A DNA stretch of 64,000 bases. Source: Segatella copri (GTDB lineage: Bacteria; Bacteroidota; Bacteroidia; Bacteroidales; Bacteroidaceae). The position numbers and the translations under genes were made by a program. The notes under the pieces are model-generated. The model worked only from the letters and a program-made list of their open reading frames with translations, was not told where the DNA came from and searched no databases. Location of the stretch: positions 248,001-312,000 of the forward strand of contig NZ_CP042464.1 of NCBI RefSeq assembly GCF_015074785.1, in the 5' to 3' direction. Each line of letters begins with the position of its first letter. The first letter of the stretch is position 1. This document shows positions 18,777 to 27,596 of this stretch, one piece after another.

Positions 18777-18817
18777 CAAAAGGGCATTCCCAAATGAGGG
18801 GATGCCCTTTTTGTTTT
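18777..18817. terminator. Bidirectional terminator between the secreted protein gene and the PL1 gene
   Basis: AAAAGGGCAT pairs with ATGCCCTTTT around a short loop, with A-rich and T-rich flanks. It lies between the convergent stops at 18754 (plus) and 18828 (minus). Confidence 0.85.
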
Positions 18818-18827
18818 ATAAGAAGTT

Positions 18828-20645
18828 TTATTCCTTTATTACCTTATCCACTACGGTCTTTCCGTTCTTAAACAACATCTTGCGGATGTTGATTCCTTTT
18901 TGAGGAGCAGAAAGGAGGGTGCCGTTGAGACTGTAATACTTTACTTCGGCTAATTCACTGGGATTGGAGGTGATAATCTGCGAGATGCCTGTAGGGTTCT
19001 TCCATGCAGGATAGTATTCATCTACCTTGTTCTCTGCATCGGCATTGCCCTGCTTCATGATGTCCTCAACCAGCGAATTGGCGTAAACCTCAAGGTTGGT
19101 GTAGTACTCCTTGCTGTCAAGCGAGTAGGTAAGGGCATCTGAGGCGTCGTTTGGATCTAAGCCGTTGGCAATCTCCCATGCATCTGGAATTCCGTCCTTA
19201 TCAGTGTCGAAGTCGGCAGGGCGAGAAGCGGTGCCGAAGTTTGCCTCGGTGTAACCTTTTACATCTGATACCTTGTCGATGATACCAGGCGACAGGGTGA
19301 TGCTTCCCTTATACAGTGCCGTTCCCGTTTTAGCCTCTTCCATGTAGCGTGCATCTATCTCATCGCGGTAGAGCGAGGCTCCGCCGTATGCCAGAACCTT
19401 GCTGAATGCTTCGGCTGCAGAGTGGGTGGTAATCTCTCCCGTAGGAGCAGGATTATCCATCTTGATCTTGACGCAAGACTTGCCGCTGATGGTTACATGG
19501 GCAACATTGTCACCATAAAAGTTTTTGGCATCCGGACTGTAGTATTCTCCGTTCAGGCTTGGAATGCCTTTGTCGTAGCTGATACCTTTCCAATCCTGAT
19601 TCTGGGTAACAGAACCCTTGGTGGTTTCGGTGGTGTTTCCGTTGATGAAGTAACGGCTGGTCATGTCGTATAACTCAGGATGATTCTTGTCGGAATTACC
19701 GCTGTTAGATAAGGTAACCAGGGTGATACGTTTCTGGCTGCCACGTTCCTTGCCTGTGCTTACATCTACCTTGATGCCGTTCTGGGTTGTTTCTTTCAAA
19801 CTGTGGCTAGGCCCTGCCTTATAGTAATTGTTGACGATATTGATCTGTCCGCCGCCCGGACCTCCGTAGCAGGTACCCTGCGCATTATACATCACGCAGT
19901 TGCGGAAGTCTACGTTTTCTGCCTGCACGGTGTTCTTCCACTGGTAGGTAGAATAATCCTTGTTGCTGGTGTAGCCTGTCCATCCGTATCTTGCGCCATT
20001 AAAACGTGGACCGCGGTTCATGAGATGACCTACGAAGTTGTGGTGGAAGTTGGCGAGCTTACCGCCCCAGATGCCTCCGTAACCATGTGCTCCCTTAGAG
20101 TGGCCCGGATTGGTGAGACTCTCGGCAACGGTACACCACTGCATGGTGAAATTGTTGTTGTCGTAGAATGAAGCCACCTCATCGATGCTCCAACTGAAGG
20201 AACAGTGGTCGAAGATGATGCCGGTCTTGTTGCGCTGCCAGGTAGCATCCGCACCGTCATTGATGTTCTTTTCCTCTCCGCGGCGTATGCGGAGGAAACG
20301 GATGATGTTGTTGTTGCCCGGTTGAACGGTGTAATATCTGAGGGTGATGCCCGGAGATGGGGCAGTCTGTCCGAGGATGGTGATGTTGTCACCTATCTTG
20401 AGATCAGACTTCAGGGCGATGACGCCAGCCACATCGAAGACGATGATTCTTTTACCAGACTTGACAGCCTCTCTGAAAGAACCCGTTCCGCTGTCGTTGA
20501 GGTTAGTTACGTGTACTACTCTTCCGCCTCTTCCGCCGGTTACGTATCTTCCGTGACCTTCTGCGCCCGGAAAGGCAGGAGTTTGTGCCAAAGCAGCAGC
20601 ACTCATAAGCGCTGCTGCCATTGTTGTGAATATTTTCTTTTCCAT
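18828..20645 (-). CDS. Secreted pectate lyase (PL1 family)
   Basis: A 605-residue secreted lyase predicted to cleave polygalacturonate by beta-elimination. The signal peptide (ending AALAQ) is followed by FPGAEGHGRYVTGGRGG and VVHVTNLNDSGTGSFREAV, hallmarks of Bacteroidetes PL1 enzymes, then beta-helix segments IIFDHCSFSWSIDE, TMQWCTVAESL and NFHHNFVGHLMNRGPRF. A DTDKDGIPDAWEIANGLD segment (about 485-510) is a thrombospondin-3-like calcium-binding repeat. The C-terminus (LNGTLLSAPQKGINIRKMLF) looks like a secretion tail. The gene lies 117 bp after the GH28-GH105 gene on the same strand with a repeat in between, so the two probably share a transcript. Its products would feed the GH105 domain next door. 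Confidence 0.93.
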   Translation of the reverse strand: MEKKIFTTMAAALMSAAALAQTPAFPGAEGHGRYVTGGRGGRVVHVTNLNDSGTGSFREAVKSGKRIIVFDVAGVIALKSDLKIGDNITILGQTAPSPGITLRYYTVQPGNNNIIRFLRIRRGEEKNINDGADATWQRNKTGIIFDHCSFSWSIDEVASFYDNNNFTMQWCTVAESLTNPGHSKGAHGYGGIWGGKLANFHHNFVGHLMNRGPRFNGARYGWTGYTSNKDYSTYQWKNTVQAENVDFRNCVMYNAQGTCYGGPGGGQINIVNNYYKAGPSHSLKETTQNGIKVDVSTGKERGSQKRITLVTLSNSGNSDKNHPELYDMTSRYFINGNTTETTKGSVTQNQDWKGISYDKGIPSLNGEYYSPDAKNFYGDNVAHVTISGKSCVKIKMDNPAPTGEITTHSAAEAFSKVLAYGGASLYRDEIDARYMEEAKTGTALYKGSITLSPGIIDKVSDVKGYTEANFGTASRPADFDTDKDGIPDAWEIANGLDPNDASDALTYSLDSKEYYTNLEVYANSLVEDIMKQGNADAENKVDEYYPAWKNPTGISQIITSNPSELAEVKYYSLNGTLLSAPQKGINIRKMLFKNGKTVVDKVIKE

Positions 20646-20762
20646 CGGTGAGAATTCTTTAAATTCAGTTTACAGTTTAGTTAATAGTTTATAGGGCAAT
20701 CTTGCTATACGGCGAAGCCGCTGTAAACTATAAACTATTAACTGTAAACTATAAACTAAGTT
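20646..20762. repeat. Heptad-word array flanking a GC-rich core (copy 1)
   Basis: The gap holds tandem 7-bp words on both sides (CTGTAAA, CTATAAA, CTATTAA, CTGTAAA, CTATAAA near 20725-20760; the complementary words TTTACAG and TTTATAG near 20668-20693). Between them is a core reading, on the minus strand, CAGCGGCTTCGCCGTATAGC. The core recurs at 29145 and, degenerate, at 30440. The arms can pair into a long AT-rich hairpin. Confidence 0.75.
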
Positions 20763-23387
20763 TTACTTATTCAGTCCCTGCATTTCCATTTCCAGACTAG
20801 CCCAGATGAAAGGACCTACGCCCTTGGCATCATTGTCGCGGATTGGCTCGCTCATGTAATAGTCGAAGCTTCCATCGCGCTTGAAGTTTGGCTTCTTGAC
20901 GTATGGACCAGGGCCAGGACCGAGTCCGCTGACAGCACAGCAGCGGGTAAGGCTGATGGTCTTGTCAGAATTTACCTGGATGAAGTTGTTCAGGATTCCC
21001 TCATAAGCCTTGATACCTGCTTCCTGATATTCCTTGCCGAGGTATCCCTTGCGGTAACCCTTGAGGAGAACATAGGCAAACATGCTTGAAGCGGTGCTCT
21101 CGAGGTAGTTGCGAGGATCCTTTACGTCCATCACATCGTACCATACACCCGTCTTCTTATCCTGATATTTCACCACGCTCTTCATTGCCTTATTTAATAA
21201 GGTGATGATTTCGCCGCGGCGGGTATAATCTTCTGGCATGGCTTCCAGACATTCGGTCATGGCCATGACGTACCATCCGAGGGCTCTTGCCCAGGTATGC
21301 TGGCTCTTTCCGTCTTCCTTGTTTGCCCAGAACTGGCTGTGGGTTTCGTCCCATGCATGCTTCCAGAGCTGGGTCTTCTCATCGTAGGTACGCAGGTCGG
21401 TCTTCACAATCTGGTCTACCGCATCGTCGAGAATCTTCTTCGCCTTCTTAGGCTTGAGGTTCTGTACGGCGTAGTTGCAGTAGAAAGGCAGCCCCATGAA
21501 GATGCCGTCGAGCCATACCTGGTTGGCGTAGATAGCCTTGTGCCAGTAAACGCCTTCCTTGGTGCGAGGCTGGTTCTGGAGCTGTTTGAAGAGCGTCTTC
21601 AGTGCCAGTTCGCTGCTCTTGCTAGGGAAGAGGTTGTGCATGCGGAGGATGAACTTCGCGGTGCGCACATTGTCGAGATTGAAATCCTCATATTTGTAGC
21701 CTGTGATGTTTCCTTTTTCGTCAATCATCTTGGCTGGATATTCTTTCAGGTAGTTGATGATAGCCTCGTTGTTGGCTTCGGCATCAGCTCCCTTGAAGGT
21801 GCTCTTTCCGCCTTTGTAATGGAGATAGGTGTCGAGCATGCCTTCCATCTCAATGCCCATCACGTAGCTCCAGCGAGGTTTCTTCGGGCTGAAGTCGAGG
21901 TTGTATGGGTGGGGAGTGCGCTGCATCTCGCTGTGGGTGAGCCACTCTGAATAGGTCTGGTAAGGACGGTCTTCCTTGTTGAGAACCAGGGAACCGTTGA
22001 TGATGAGGTTGTCGAACTTCACATCGCGGGTCTTGCCGGTCATCTTGACAGGCTGCTTGATGACACCATCGAACTTACAGTTCTTTACATGGATATCGTA
22101 TACGTTTTCTATTTTGTTTCCACCGATGATGAGCACACCGTAGTTGCTCTTCTGGCAGGTAACATCTTCCATGCTCACGTTGCGCACAGTAGGTTCAAAT
22201 CCGCGGTAGCAAGCCTCTTTTGGCTCATAGTCGAGGTTGATCTTGAGCACGGCTTCCTTGCACTGGCCTACGGTAACCTTGCGCATGTGGATGTTCTGGA
22301 TGAGTCCGCCGCGGCAGTTGTTGGTCTTGATGCGGAGGATGCGCTCCAGATGAGGAGAGTCCATCTCGCAGTTTTCGGCGTATACATTCTCGCATCCGCC
22401 TGAAATCTCGGAACCGATGACTACGCCACCATGTCCGTCTTCCATCCGGCAGTTGCGGATGATGATGTTTCTGGATGGTTGGTTCCAGAGACGACCGTCG
22501 TTGTTTCGTCCGCTCTTGATGGCGATGCAGTCGTCACCGGTGTGGAAGATACAGTTCTGGATGAGTACATTCTCGCATGCTTCAGGGTCGCATCCGTCTC
22601 CGTTAGGTCCTTCGTTCCATACGGTTACGCCGTCTACTGTGATGTTCTTGCAGAGCAGAGGGTGCATCACCCAGAAAGGTGAATTGATCATCTTGACATC
22701 CTTGATGAGGATGCGCTCAGAGCGTACGAAGTTGACGAGCTGAGGGCGGAGACCCTGTCCCATGCCGAACTTGCGCTCGTCAAAAGGCACACCGTCTTCA
22801 GCCATCTTCAGCAGTCTGGTACGTGATCCCATCTTCTGGTGTTCCTTGGTTACGCCCTCCTTATATCCGAATCTGGCATTACCGTTCATTGGCCACCATG
22901 TATCGTTGTTACCACCTCCATCGATGGTACCTTTACCAGTGATGGCGATGTCGGTAACCTTGTAGGCATAGATGCATGGAGAATAGTTCCAGCATGCGAT
23001 GCCCTCCCATGAGGTGCGTACCAGCGGATAGAGTTTCGGTTCGAAGGCAAACTGCAGTACGGCACCCTCTTCGAGATTCAGTTCTACTAAGCTCTTCATC
23101 TCAATGGCTCCTGTGCGCCAGGTACCCTTCGGGATGACTACGGTACCGCCACCTTTTTTAGAAACGAGGGCGATGAGCTTGTTGATAGCCTTCTGGTTCT
23201 GTGCAGCCGAAGCGTTCTGCTTGGCTCCATAGGCAGAAATAGCATACTTCTTAGCTGCCTGCTTGATGTCTGGCAACTGTATGCTCTGTTCAATGCGCTG
23301 ATATTCAGCATCGTTCCATCCGTCGGCCCAAGCGCAGGCTGGGATGAGAAGCAGAGCAACGAGTAAGGTCTTAAAGAATTTCTTCAT
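20763..23387 (-). CDS. Bifunctional GH28 polygalacturonase - GH105 unsaturated (rhamno)galacturonyl hydrolase
   Basis: An 874-residue fusion of two pectin-degrading modules. The start at 23387 is chosen because a clear signal peptide follows (MKKFFKTLLVALLLIPACAW); a longer in-frame start at 23684 would read through the promoter. The GH28 half (about 30-500) has the catalytic NGDGCDPE (about 265), GDDCIAIKSG (about 288), GHGGVVIGSE (about 320) and RIKTN (about 352). The GH105 half (about 530-874) shows VWLDGIFMGLPF, THSQFW and HTWARALGWYVMAM. GH28 would hydrolyse galacturonide bonds and GH105 would remove the unsaturated uronyl end left by lyases such as the downstream PL1. A minus-strand -7 box TATCTTTG lies at 23484-23491; the four-site palindrome is not seen here. 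Confidence 0.93.
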   Translation of the reverse strand: MKKFFKTLLVALLLIPACAWADGWNDAEYQRIEQSIQLPDIKQAAKKYAISAYGAKQNASAAQNQKAINKLIALVSKKGGGTVVIPKGTWRTGAIEMKSLVELNLEEGAVLQFAFEPKLYPLVRTSWEGIACWNYSPCIYAYKVTDIAITGKGTIDGGGNNDTWWPMNGNARFGYKEGVTKEHQKMGSRTRLLKMAEDGVPFDERKFGMGQGLRPQLVNFVRSERILIKDVKMINSPFWVMHPLLCKNITVDGVTVWNEGPNGDGCDPEACENVLIQNCIFHTGDDCIAIKSGRNNDGRLWNQPSRNIIIRNCRMEDGHGGVVIGSEISGGCENVYAENCEMDSPHLERILRIKTNNCRGGLIQNIHMRKVTVGQCKEAVLKINLDYEPKEACYRGFEPTVRNVSMEDVTCQKSNYGVLIIGGNKIENVYDIHVKNCKFDGVIKQPVKMTGKTRDVKFDNLIINGSLVLNKEDRPYQTYSEWLTHSEMQRTPHPYNLDFSPKKPRWSYVMGIEMEGMLDTYLHYKGGKSTFKGADAEANNEAIINYLKEYPAKMIDEKGNITGYKYEDFNLDNVRTAKFILRMHNLFPSKSSELALKTLFKQLQNQPRTKEGVYWHKAIYANQVWLDGIFMGLPFYCNYAVQNLKPKKAKKILDDAVDQIVKTDLRTYDEKTQLWKHAWDETHSQFWANKEDGKSQHTWARALGWYVMAMTECLEAMPEDYTRRGEIITLLNKAMKSVVKYQDKKTGVWYDVMDVKDPRNYLESTASSMFAYVLLKGYRKGYLGKEYQEAGIKAYEGILNNFIQVNSDKTISLTRCCAVSGLGPGPGPYVKKPNFKRDGSFDYYMSEPIRDNDAKGVGPFIWASLEMEMQGLNK

Positions 23388-23551
23388 TGTCTTTGTTCTA
23401 GTTTTATGATTATTTGTATTTATGAATTCGTTTGTATTGATCTGTTTATTCGTTAGTCGGGTCTTACGTTTAACACATCGCTGCAAAGATACGAATTTTA
23501 TTTGTAAAACAGGTGCTGGTAATGTTAAAATTAAATGTTTTTGGAAAAATG

Positions 23552-23583
23552 TTTGGTGTTTTGAAAATAAAATGTTACCTTTG
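23552..23583 (+). promoter_or_regulatory. Bacteroidetes-type promoter of the ECF sigma gene
   Basis: TTTG (23552-23555), 20 bases, then TACCTTTG (23576-23583). It is divergent from the -7 box of the GH28-GH105 gene (CAAAGATA at 23484-23491). Confidence 0.7.
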
Positions 23584-23670
23584 CAACGATAATTAACATT
23601 ATTAACGCAATAAATACTGGGTAGCCTATTAGATAGACATTTACTTAATGAATAAAATAAGATTAAGAAA

Positions 23671-24267
23671 ATGAGTAAACTCAATGAAATGACAGACGAA
23701 GAGTTGGCCCTGGCTTATGTCGGGGGCGACAACAGAGCCTTTGACCTGTTGCTTTCCCGCAACGAGGTGAAACTTTTCTCTTATATCCTTTTCGTGGTTC
23801 ACGACGAGGATCTGGCGAATGATATCTTCCAGGAGACATTCGTAAAGGCAATCAGTCGTTTACATGCTGGCCAGTATTCCAGTTCGGGCAAATTTATTTC
23901 GTGGTTAATGCGCATAGCGCATAATGTCATCATCGACGGTTATCGCAGTCAGTGTGTGTTCCGCATGGTAGAACAGGGGAACGATAATGATCTTTCCTGT
24001 CTGCGCGGCGAAGATTTTCAGGCAGACTGTGCTGAGCAGGAGATGGTACGCAAACAGGTGCTCCGTGATGTGAAGAAACTGGTAGACTTTCTGCCGGCTC
24101 CACAACGCGAAGTGGTTTATATGCGTTTTTATCAGCAGATGTCTTTCAAGGATATAGCCGAGTGTACCAATGTGAGTATCAATACGAGTCTGGGAAGAAT
24201 GCGTTATGCGCTCCTTAACCTCCGCAAGATGGCTAAGGAGCACAATATTTATCTGAATCTTGATTAG
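23671..24267 (+). CDS. ECF-type RNA polymerase sigma-70 factor
   Basis: A 198-residue sigma factor with only regions 2 and 4. Region 2 shows DLANDIFQETFVKAISRL and FISWLMRIAHNVIIDGYRSQ; region 4 shows PAPQREVVYMRFYQQMSFKDIA followed by a helix-turn-helix (NVSINTSLGRMRYALLNLRK). No anti-sigma gene (FecR-like) is adjacent, and the next gene rpe is convergent. It is divergent from the GH28-GH105 gene, with a separate promoter. The role is unknown; Bacteroidetes ECF factors of this compact type are often general rather than SusC-coupled. Its stop codon TAG (24265-24267) overlaps the complementary stop of rpe by two bases. Confidence 0.92.
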   Translation: MSKLNEMTDEELALAYVGGDNRAFDLLLSRNEVKLFSYILFVVHDEDLANDIFQETFVKAISRLHAGQYSSSGKFISWLMRIAHNVIIDGYRSQCVFRMVEQGNDNDLSCLRGEDFQADCAEQEMVRKQVLRDVKKLVDFLPAPQREVVYMRFYQQMSFKDIAECTNVSINTSLGRMRYALLNLRKMAKEHNIYLNLD

Positions 24268-24917
24268 TGGAGTTCTTTCAAGGCATGGATGGTAGCATAA
24301 GGGTCTGTGCTCTTGAATACATAACTTCCGCTTACCAGCACGTCTACTCCGGCTTTTACCAGTCTTGGAGCAGTTTCTGCCTGCACACCGCCATCTACCT
24401 CAATGAGTGCCTGGCTTCCGCTCTCTTTGATGAGCTGGCGCAGACGGCCTATCTTCTTGATGGTGTTCTCGATGAATTTCTGTCCGCCGAAGCCTGGGTT
24501 AACGCTCATCAAAAGCACCATGTCTACATCGCAGATGATGTCTTCCAGCACACATACCGGGGTAGAAGGGTTGAGGGTAACTCCTGCCTTCATGCCTGCT
24601 GCATGAATCTGCTGGATGGTGCGGTGCAGATGAGTGCAGGCCTCGTAGTGCACGTTCATCATCATGGCACCGAGCTTGGCAGTCTGCTCAATGTAATTTT
24701 CCGGGTGCTGTATCATAAAGTGGACGTCGAGGGGCTTGGTGCACACCTTGCTTACGGCTTCTATCACAGGGAAGCCGAACGAGATGTTGGGCACGAAGAC
24801 ACCATCCATCACATCGAGGTGGAGCCAGTCGGCCTCACTCTTGTTAATCATCTCTATATCACTCTTCAGGTCAATGAAGTTGGCTGAGAGCAATGAAGGG
24901 GATACCATTGTTTTCAT
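24264..24917 (-). CDS. rpe: Ribulose-phosphate 3-epimerase
   Basis: A 217-residue cytoplasmic TIM-barrel enzyme that interconverts ribulose-5-phosphate and xylulose-5-phosphate in the pentose phosphate pathway. Characteristic blocks are PSLLSANF at the N-terminus, WLHLDVMDGVFVPNISFG, the MSVNPGFGGQKFI motif, and IEVDGGVQ with GVDVLVSGSYVF at the C-terminus. These contain the metal-binding His/Asp residues (LHLDVMDG) and the catalytic Asp of the family. Length is normal. It stands alone on the minus strand, convergent with the sigma factor gene (stops overlap). Confidence 0.97.
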   Translation of the reverse strand: MKTMVSPSLLSANFIDLKSDIEMINKSEADWLHLDVMDGVFVPNISFGFPVIEAVSKVCTKPLDVHFMIQHPENYIEQTAKLGAMMMNVHYEACTHLHRTIQQIHAAGMKAGVTLNPSTPVCVLEDIICDVDMVLLMSVNPGFGGQKFIENTIKKIGRLRQLIKESGSQALIEVDGGVQAETAPRLVKAGVDVLVSGSYVFKSTDPYATIHALKELH

Positions 24918-24934
24918 CTTTCTTCTTCTGTTAG

Positions 24935-25120
24935 TTAGGATAGCACACCTTTAGCTTCCCATTTTGCACCATGGTATGATAGGAGTAGGCTATCTGCTTG
25001 ATGAAGTAGATGGTCTGAGCCGAAGGTCTCATTTTCTTTGGTGTAAATACTTGCTTCATAGGCGTGAATCTTTAAATTTGAATAATACTTCTTGTTATTT
25101 GTTGATTTCAGAACGGGCAT
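24935..25120 (-). CDS. Possible small or relict open reading frame (unrecognised)
   Basis: A 61-codon frame beginning MPVLKSTNNKKYY sits 17 bp upstream of rpe on the same strand. The frame remains open upstream of the ATG for another 16 codons, so it may be the end of a decayed gene. Composition is protein-like, but no family is recognised and no convincing promoter is seen. The rest of the gap to 25333 shows nothing else recognisable. Confidence 0.22.
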   Translation of the reverse strand: MPVLKSTNNKKYYSNLKIHAYEASIYTKENETFGSDHLLHQADSLLLSYHGAKWEAKGVLS

Positions 25121-25333
25121 GTCTTGAGGATGAGTTTTCCTCTTTCCGTAACCTGTTCTCTAAATAAATAACGGCGTGTTGGGAAATTTATTACATTCTG
25201 GCGAAATAATTTTTTCTTTTTCTTTCTCCCTATATATAATAAGGTATAGTGGAGAAAACGTGAGACGAAAGTGGAGAAAAAGGGGTGCTGGATGATAAAA
25301 TAGTGTTAAATCTTAAAATTTCTCGACAAAAAG

Positions 25334-25364
25334 TTTGCAGTTTAAAAGAAAAACTGTACTTTTG
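25334..25364 (+). promoter_or_regulatory. Promoter of the trp operon
   Basis: TTTG (25334-25337), 19 bases, TACTTTTG (25357-25364): a full match to the Bacteroidetes consensus. It is followed by about 90 bases of leader before the Trp leader peptide. No operator-like palindrome overlaps it, so control is probably by attenuation. Confidence 0.85.
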
Positions 25365-25457
25365 CAGTAGAAATGAAGAACGAAGGAGAATCTTTTCGTT
25401 AAAAAGAAAGAAACGCCTCGTTTTTGGTAGTAACAAACAATTAAAAGAAAAAGCAAT

Positions 25458-25517
25458 ATGAATACATTCGTATCTACATCATGGTGGTGGCGTAACTCAA
25501 GATTCCAAAAGTCGTGA
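25458..25517 (+). CDS. trpL: Tryptophan leader peptide (three consecutive Trp codons)
   Basis: A 19-codon frame reads MNTFVSTSWWWRNSRFQKS and stops with TGA at 25515-25517. The three TGG codons (25482-25490) overlap the left arm of the pause hairpin, so ribosome stalling there would free the antiterminator arm. It lies between the trp promoter and an intrinsic terminator upstream of trpD, exactly where an attenuation leader belongs. The length and codon run are typical of trp leader peptides, although the sequence is not related to the E. coli one. Confidence 0.93.
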   Translation: MNTFVSTSWWWRNSRFQKS

Positions 25518-25593
25518 GTCGAGACGCCGTATGTGGATGTGAACAACATAATATACTAGGGGCCTGCCGTAACTTACGACAGGCCCCTTTTCT
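25489..25593 (+). promoter_or_regulatory. trp attenuator: pause hairpin, antiterminator and terminator
   Basis: Three alternative pairings can be read. Pause hairpin: GGCGT (25489-25493) with ACGCC (25524-25528), and ACTCA (25495-25499) with TGAGT (25515-25519). Antiterminator: GTCGTGAGT (25511-25519) with ACTTACGAC (25572-25580), nine pairs including one G-U. Terminator: GGGGCCTGCCGT (25559-25570) with ACGACAGGCCCC (25576-25587), one mismatch, then a T-rich run. Stalling on the Trp codons would block the first pairing, permit the second and so disrupt the terminator. The mechanism is inferred from pairing only. Confidence 0.9.
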
Positions 25594-25637
25594 TTTACAA
25601 CGAAAAATAAAAACAAAAAATATAGGAGATATTAACT

Positions 25638-26642
25638 ATGGAAATGAAGGACATTTTGAACAGAATGTTGAACCACGAGGAACTTTCTCGTGAGGAAACC
25701 CGAGACATCATTGTAGGAATCACCAAGAGTGAATTTCCTGAGGAACAGATTACAGCCCTGCTCACCGGTTTGCAGATGAGAGGCGTAACGGTAGATGAAC
25801 TGCTCGGTTTCCGAGACGGAATTCTTGCTACAGGTGTGCCAGCCATCCTGAATTGCGACCGCTACATTGACGTGGTGGGAACCGGTGGCGACCGCAAGAA
25901 CACCTTTAACATTTCTACTACTTCCTGCTTCGTCATTGCGGGTGCGGGTTACAAGGTGGCAAAGCACGGCAACTATGCGGCTACTTCGGTGAGCGGTGCC
26001 AGCAACGTCATCAAGAACCACGGTGTTCAGTTTACCGATGATATAGACAAGCTGAACCGCAGCATCAACGAGGCAGGCATCGTTTATCTTCATGCCCAGC
26101 TCTTCGCCAAGGCCATGAAGTTTGTGGGTCCTATCCGCAAGGCTTTGCAGTTTCCTACCGTGTTCAATCTGTTAGGTCCTCTTGTTAATCCTAGTCAGCC
26201 TAAGTGCCAGTTGCTGGGTGTAGCCAATCTCGACCAGATGCGCCTCTACAACCAGGTTTACCAGAAACTAGGCATTGATTTCGGCATTGTGAACAGCATC
26301 GACGGATATGATGAAATTTCACTCACCAGCGACTTCAAGGTAACCACCAACAACTATGAGAAGATCTTCAAGCCTCAGGATCTCGGTTTCGAGATAGCCA
26401 AACCGGAAGAGGTGCGAGGCGGAGCAACCGAGGAAGAGGCTAAGGACATCTTTGATGCAGTGCTTGAAAACCGTGCCCTCCCAGCCCAGAAGAACATCGT
26501 TCTCGCCAATGCAGCCTTCGGCATCCAGGTAATGGAGAAGGGACAGAAGAGCATAGAGGAATGTGTGGAGATAGCAAGAGAGAGCATTGACTCGGGTAAG
26601 GCGCTCGCTACTTTCAAGAAATTCGTAGAGATCAATAGTTAA
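25638..26642 (+). CDS. trpD: Anthranilate phosphoribosyltransferase
   Basis: A 334-residue enzyme that joins anthranilate and PRPP, the second committed step of tryptophan synthesis. The PRPP-binding GTGGDRKNTFNIST (about 80) and the KHGNYAATSVSGASN block (about 110) are intact, as is GPLVNPSQP. It is not fused to trpG, which is the last gene of the operon. It is the first structural gene after the attenuator, 44 bp beyond the terminator. Confidence 0.97.
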   Translation: MEMKDILNRMLNHEELSREETRDIIVGITKSEFPEEQITALLTGLQMRGVTVDELLGFRDGILATGVPAILNCDRYIDVVGTGGDRKNTFNISTTSCFVIAGAGYKVAKHGNYAATSVSGASNVIKNHGVQFTDDIDKLNRSINEAGIVYLHAQLFAKAMKFVGPIRKALQFPTVFNLLGPLVNPSQPKCQLLGVANLDQMRLYNQVYQKLGIDFGIVNSIDGYDEISLTSDFKVTTNNYEKIFKPQDLGFEIAKPEEVRGGATEEEAKDIFDAVLENRALPAQKNIVLANAAFGIQVMEKGQKSIEECVEIARESIDSGKALATFKKFVEINS

Positions 26643-26786
26643 AGGTAAAAAGGGCTTTTAAAAGTAAAAAGGTAAAAGGGTAAAAAGGTAAAAAGAGCCT
26701 TAACACCTTTGTTCCCCTTTGCGCCCCCGTTCCCAGCGATTCCATCGCTGGTCCCCCAATAAGGTTAAAAAGTAAAAACGAAAGAA
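26643..26786. repeat. Short-word array between trpD and trpC
   Basis: Repeated AAAAAGGTAAAA-type words of 7-8 bp fill 26641-26700. A small inverted repeat follows (CCCAGCGATTCCATCGCTGG, near 26731). No coding frame is visible. Confidence 0.6.
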
Positions 26787-27593
26787 ATGGCTGATATTTT
26801 AGAGGAAATTGTGGCTCATAAAAGAATCGAGATTGAGCAGCGAAAGCGCTTTATCCAGCCACGGCAGATGATAACCCTCACCGAGCAGAAAATGCAGGAA
26901 GATGGGGGAAAGGTGCCGGGCGGAAGCATGAAGGAGTCGCTGATGAACTCGGAGACGGGAATCATCGCTGAATTCAAGCGCAAATCGCCTTCCAAGGGCT
27001 GGATCAAACAGGAAGGTAAGCCGAGCATCATCCCGCTCGCCTACCAGCAGAACGGAGCCTCGGCGCTCAGCATCCTCACCGACATTGATTACTTCGGAGG
27101 ATATGATGAGTATATTCAGGAGGCGCGCCATGTGGGCGTTACCCTACCTATCTTATATAAGAACTTTGTGGTAGAGGAATACCAGCTGCTGCAGGCGAGA
27201 TACTGCGGAGCTTCTGCCGTGCTGCTCATTGCGGCCTGCTTGACCAAGGAGGAGTGTAAGCAACTCATGAACATGGCACACCAGCTGGGCATGGAGGTAC
27301 TGCTCGAGATGCATAATGAGCGCGACTTCGAGTATGCTGAACTGGAACCGGATATGTACGGCATCAACAACCGAAATCTCGGAACCTTCTTTACGGATGT
27401 GGAGAACAGCTTCAGATTGGCAGAGAAACTTCCGAAGGATGTGTGCAGGGTGAGCGAGAGTGGCATCTCCAACCCGCAGACGGTTCTCCGGTTGAGAGAA
27501 GAAGGCGGCTTCAGAGGTTTCCTGATGGGCGAACAGTTCATGAAACAGGCAGACCCGGGCGTGGCGCTTGCAGAATTTATTTCTAAATTATAG
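26787..27593 (+). CDS. trpC: Indole-3-glycerol-phosphate synthase
   Basis: A 268-residue TIM-barrel enzyme that closes the indole ring from CdRP. Signatures are IIAEFKRKSPSKGWI (catalytic Lys region), ALSILTDIDYFGG, LPILYKNFVV, GINNRNLGTF and VSESGISN. Slightly longer than the usual 255-260 residues because of an N-terminal insertion rich in Gly/Lys (about 35-50). Not fused to trpF, which follows 128 bp downstream. The long spacer carries a different repeat (27597-27712). Confidence 0.96.
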   Translation: MADILEEIVAHKRIEIEQRKRFIQPRQMITLTEQKMQEDGGKVPGGSMKESLMNSETGIIAEFKRKSPSKGWIKQEGKPSIIPLAYQQNGASALSILTDIDYFGGYDEYIQEARHVGVTLPILYKNFVVEEYQLLQARYCGASAVLLIAACLTKEECKQLMNMAHQLGMEVLLEMHNERDFEYAELEPDMYGINNRNLGTFFTDVENSFRLAEKLPKDVCRVSESGISNPQTVLRLREEGGFRGFLMGEQFMKQADPGVALAEFISKL

Positions 27594-27596
27594 GAT

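Noticed and set aside
23463..23476. TTACGTTTAACAC upstream of GH28-GH105 as a fifth operator.
   Set aside because: Only one half resembles the motif and it lacks the CG-centred symmetry.
23388..23684. An N-terminal extension of the GH28-GH105 gene to 23684.
   Set aside because: It would bury the signal peptide, cross the -7 box at 23484 and overlap the sigma factor start; its composition is not protein-like.
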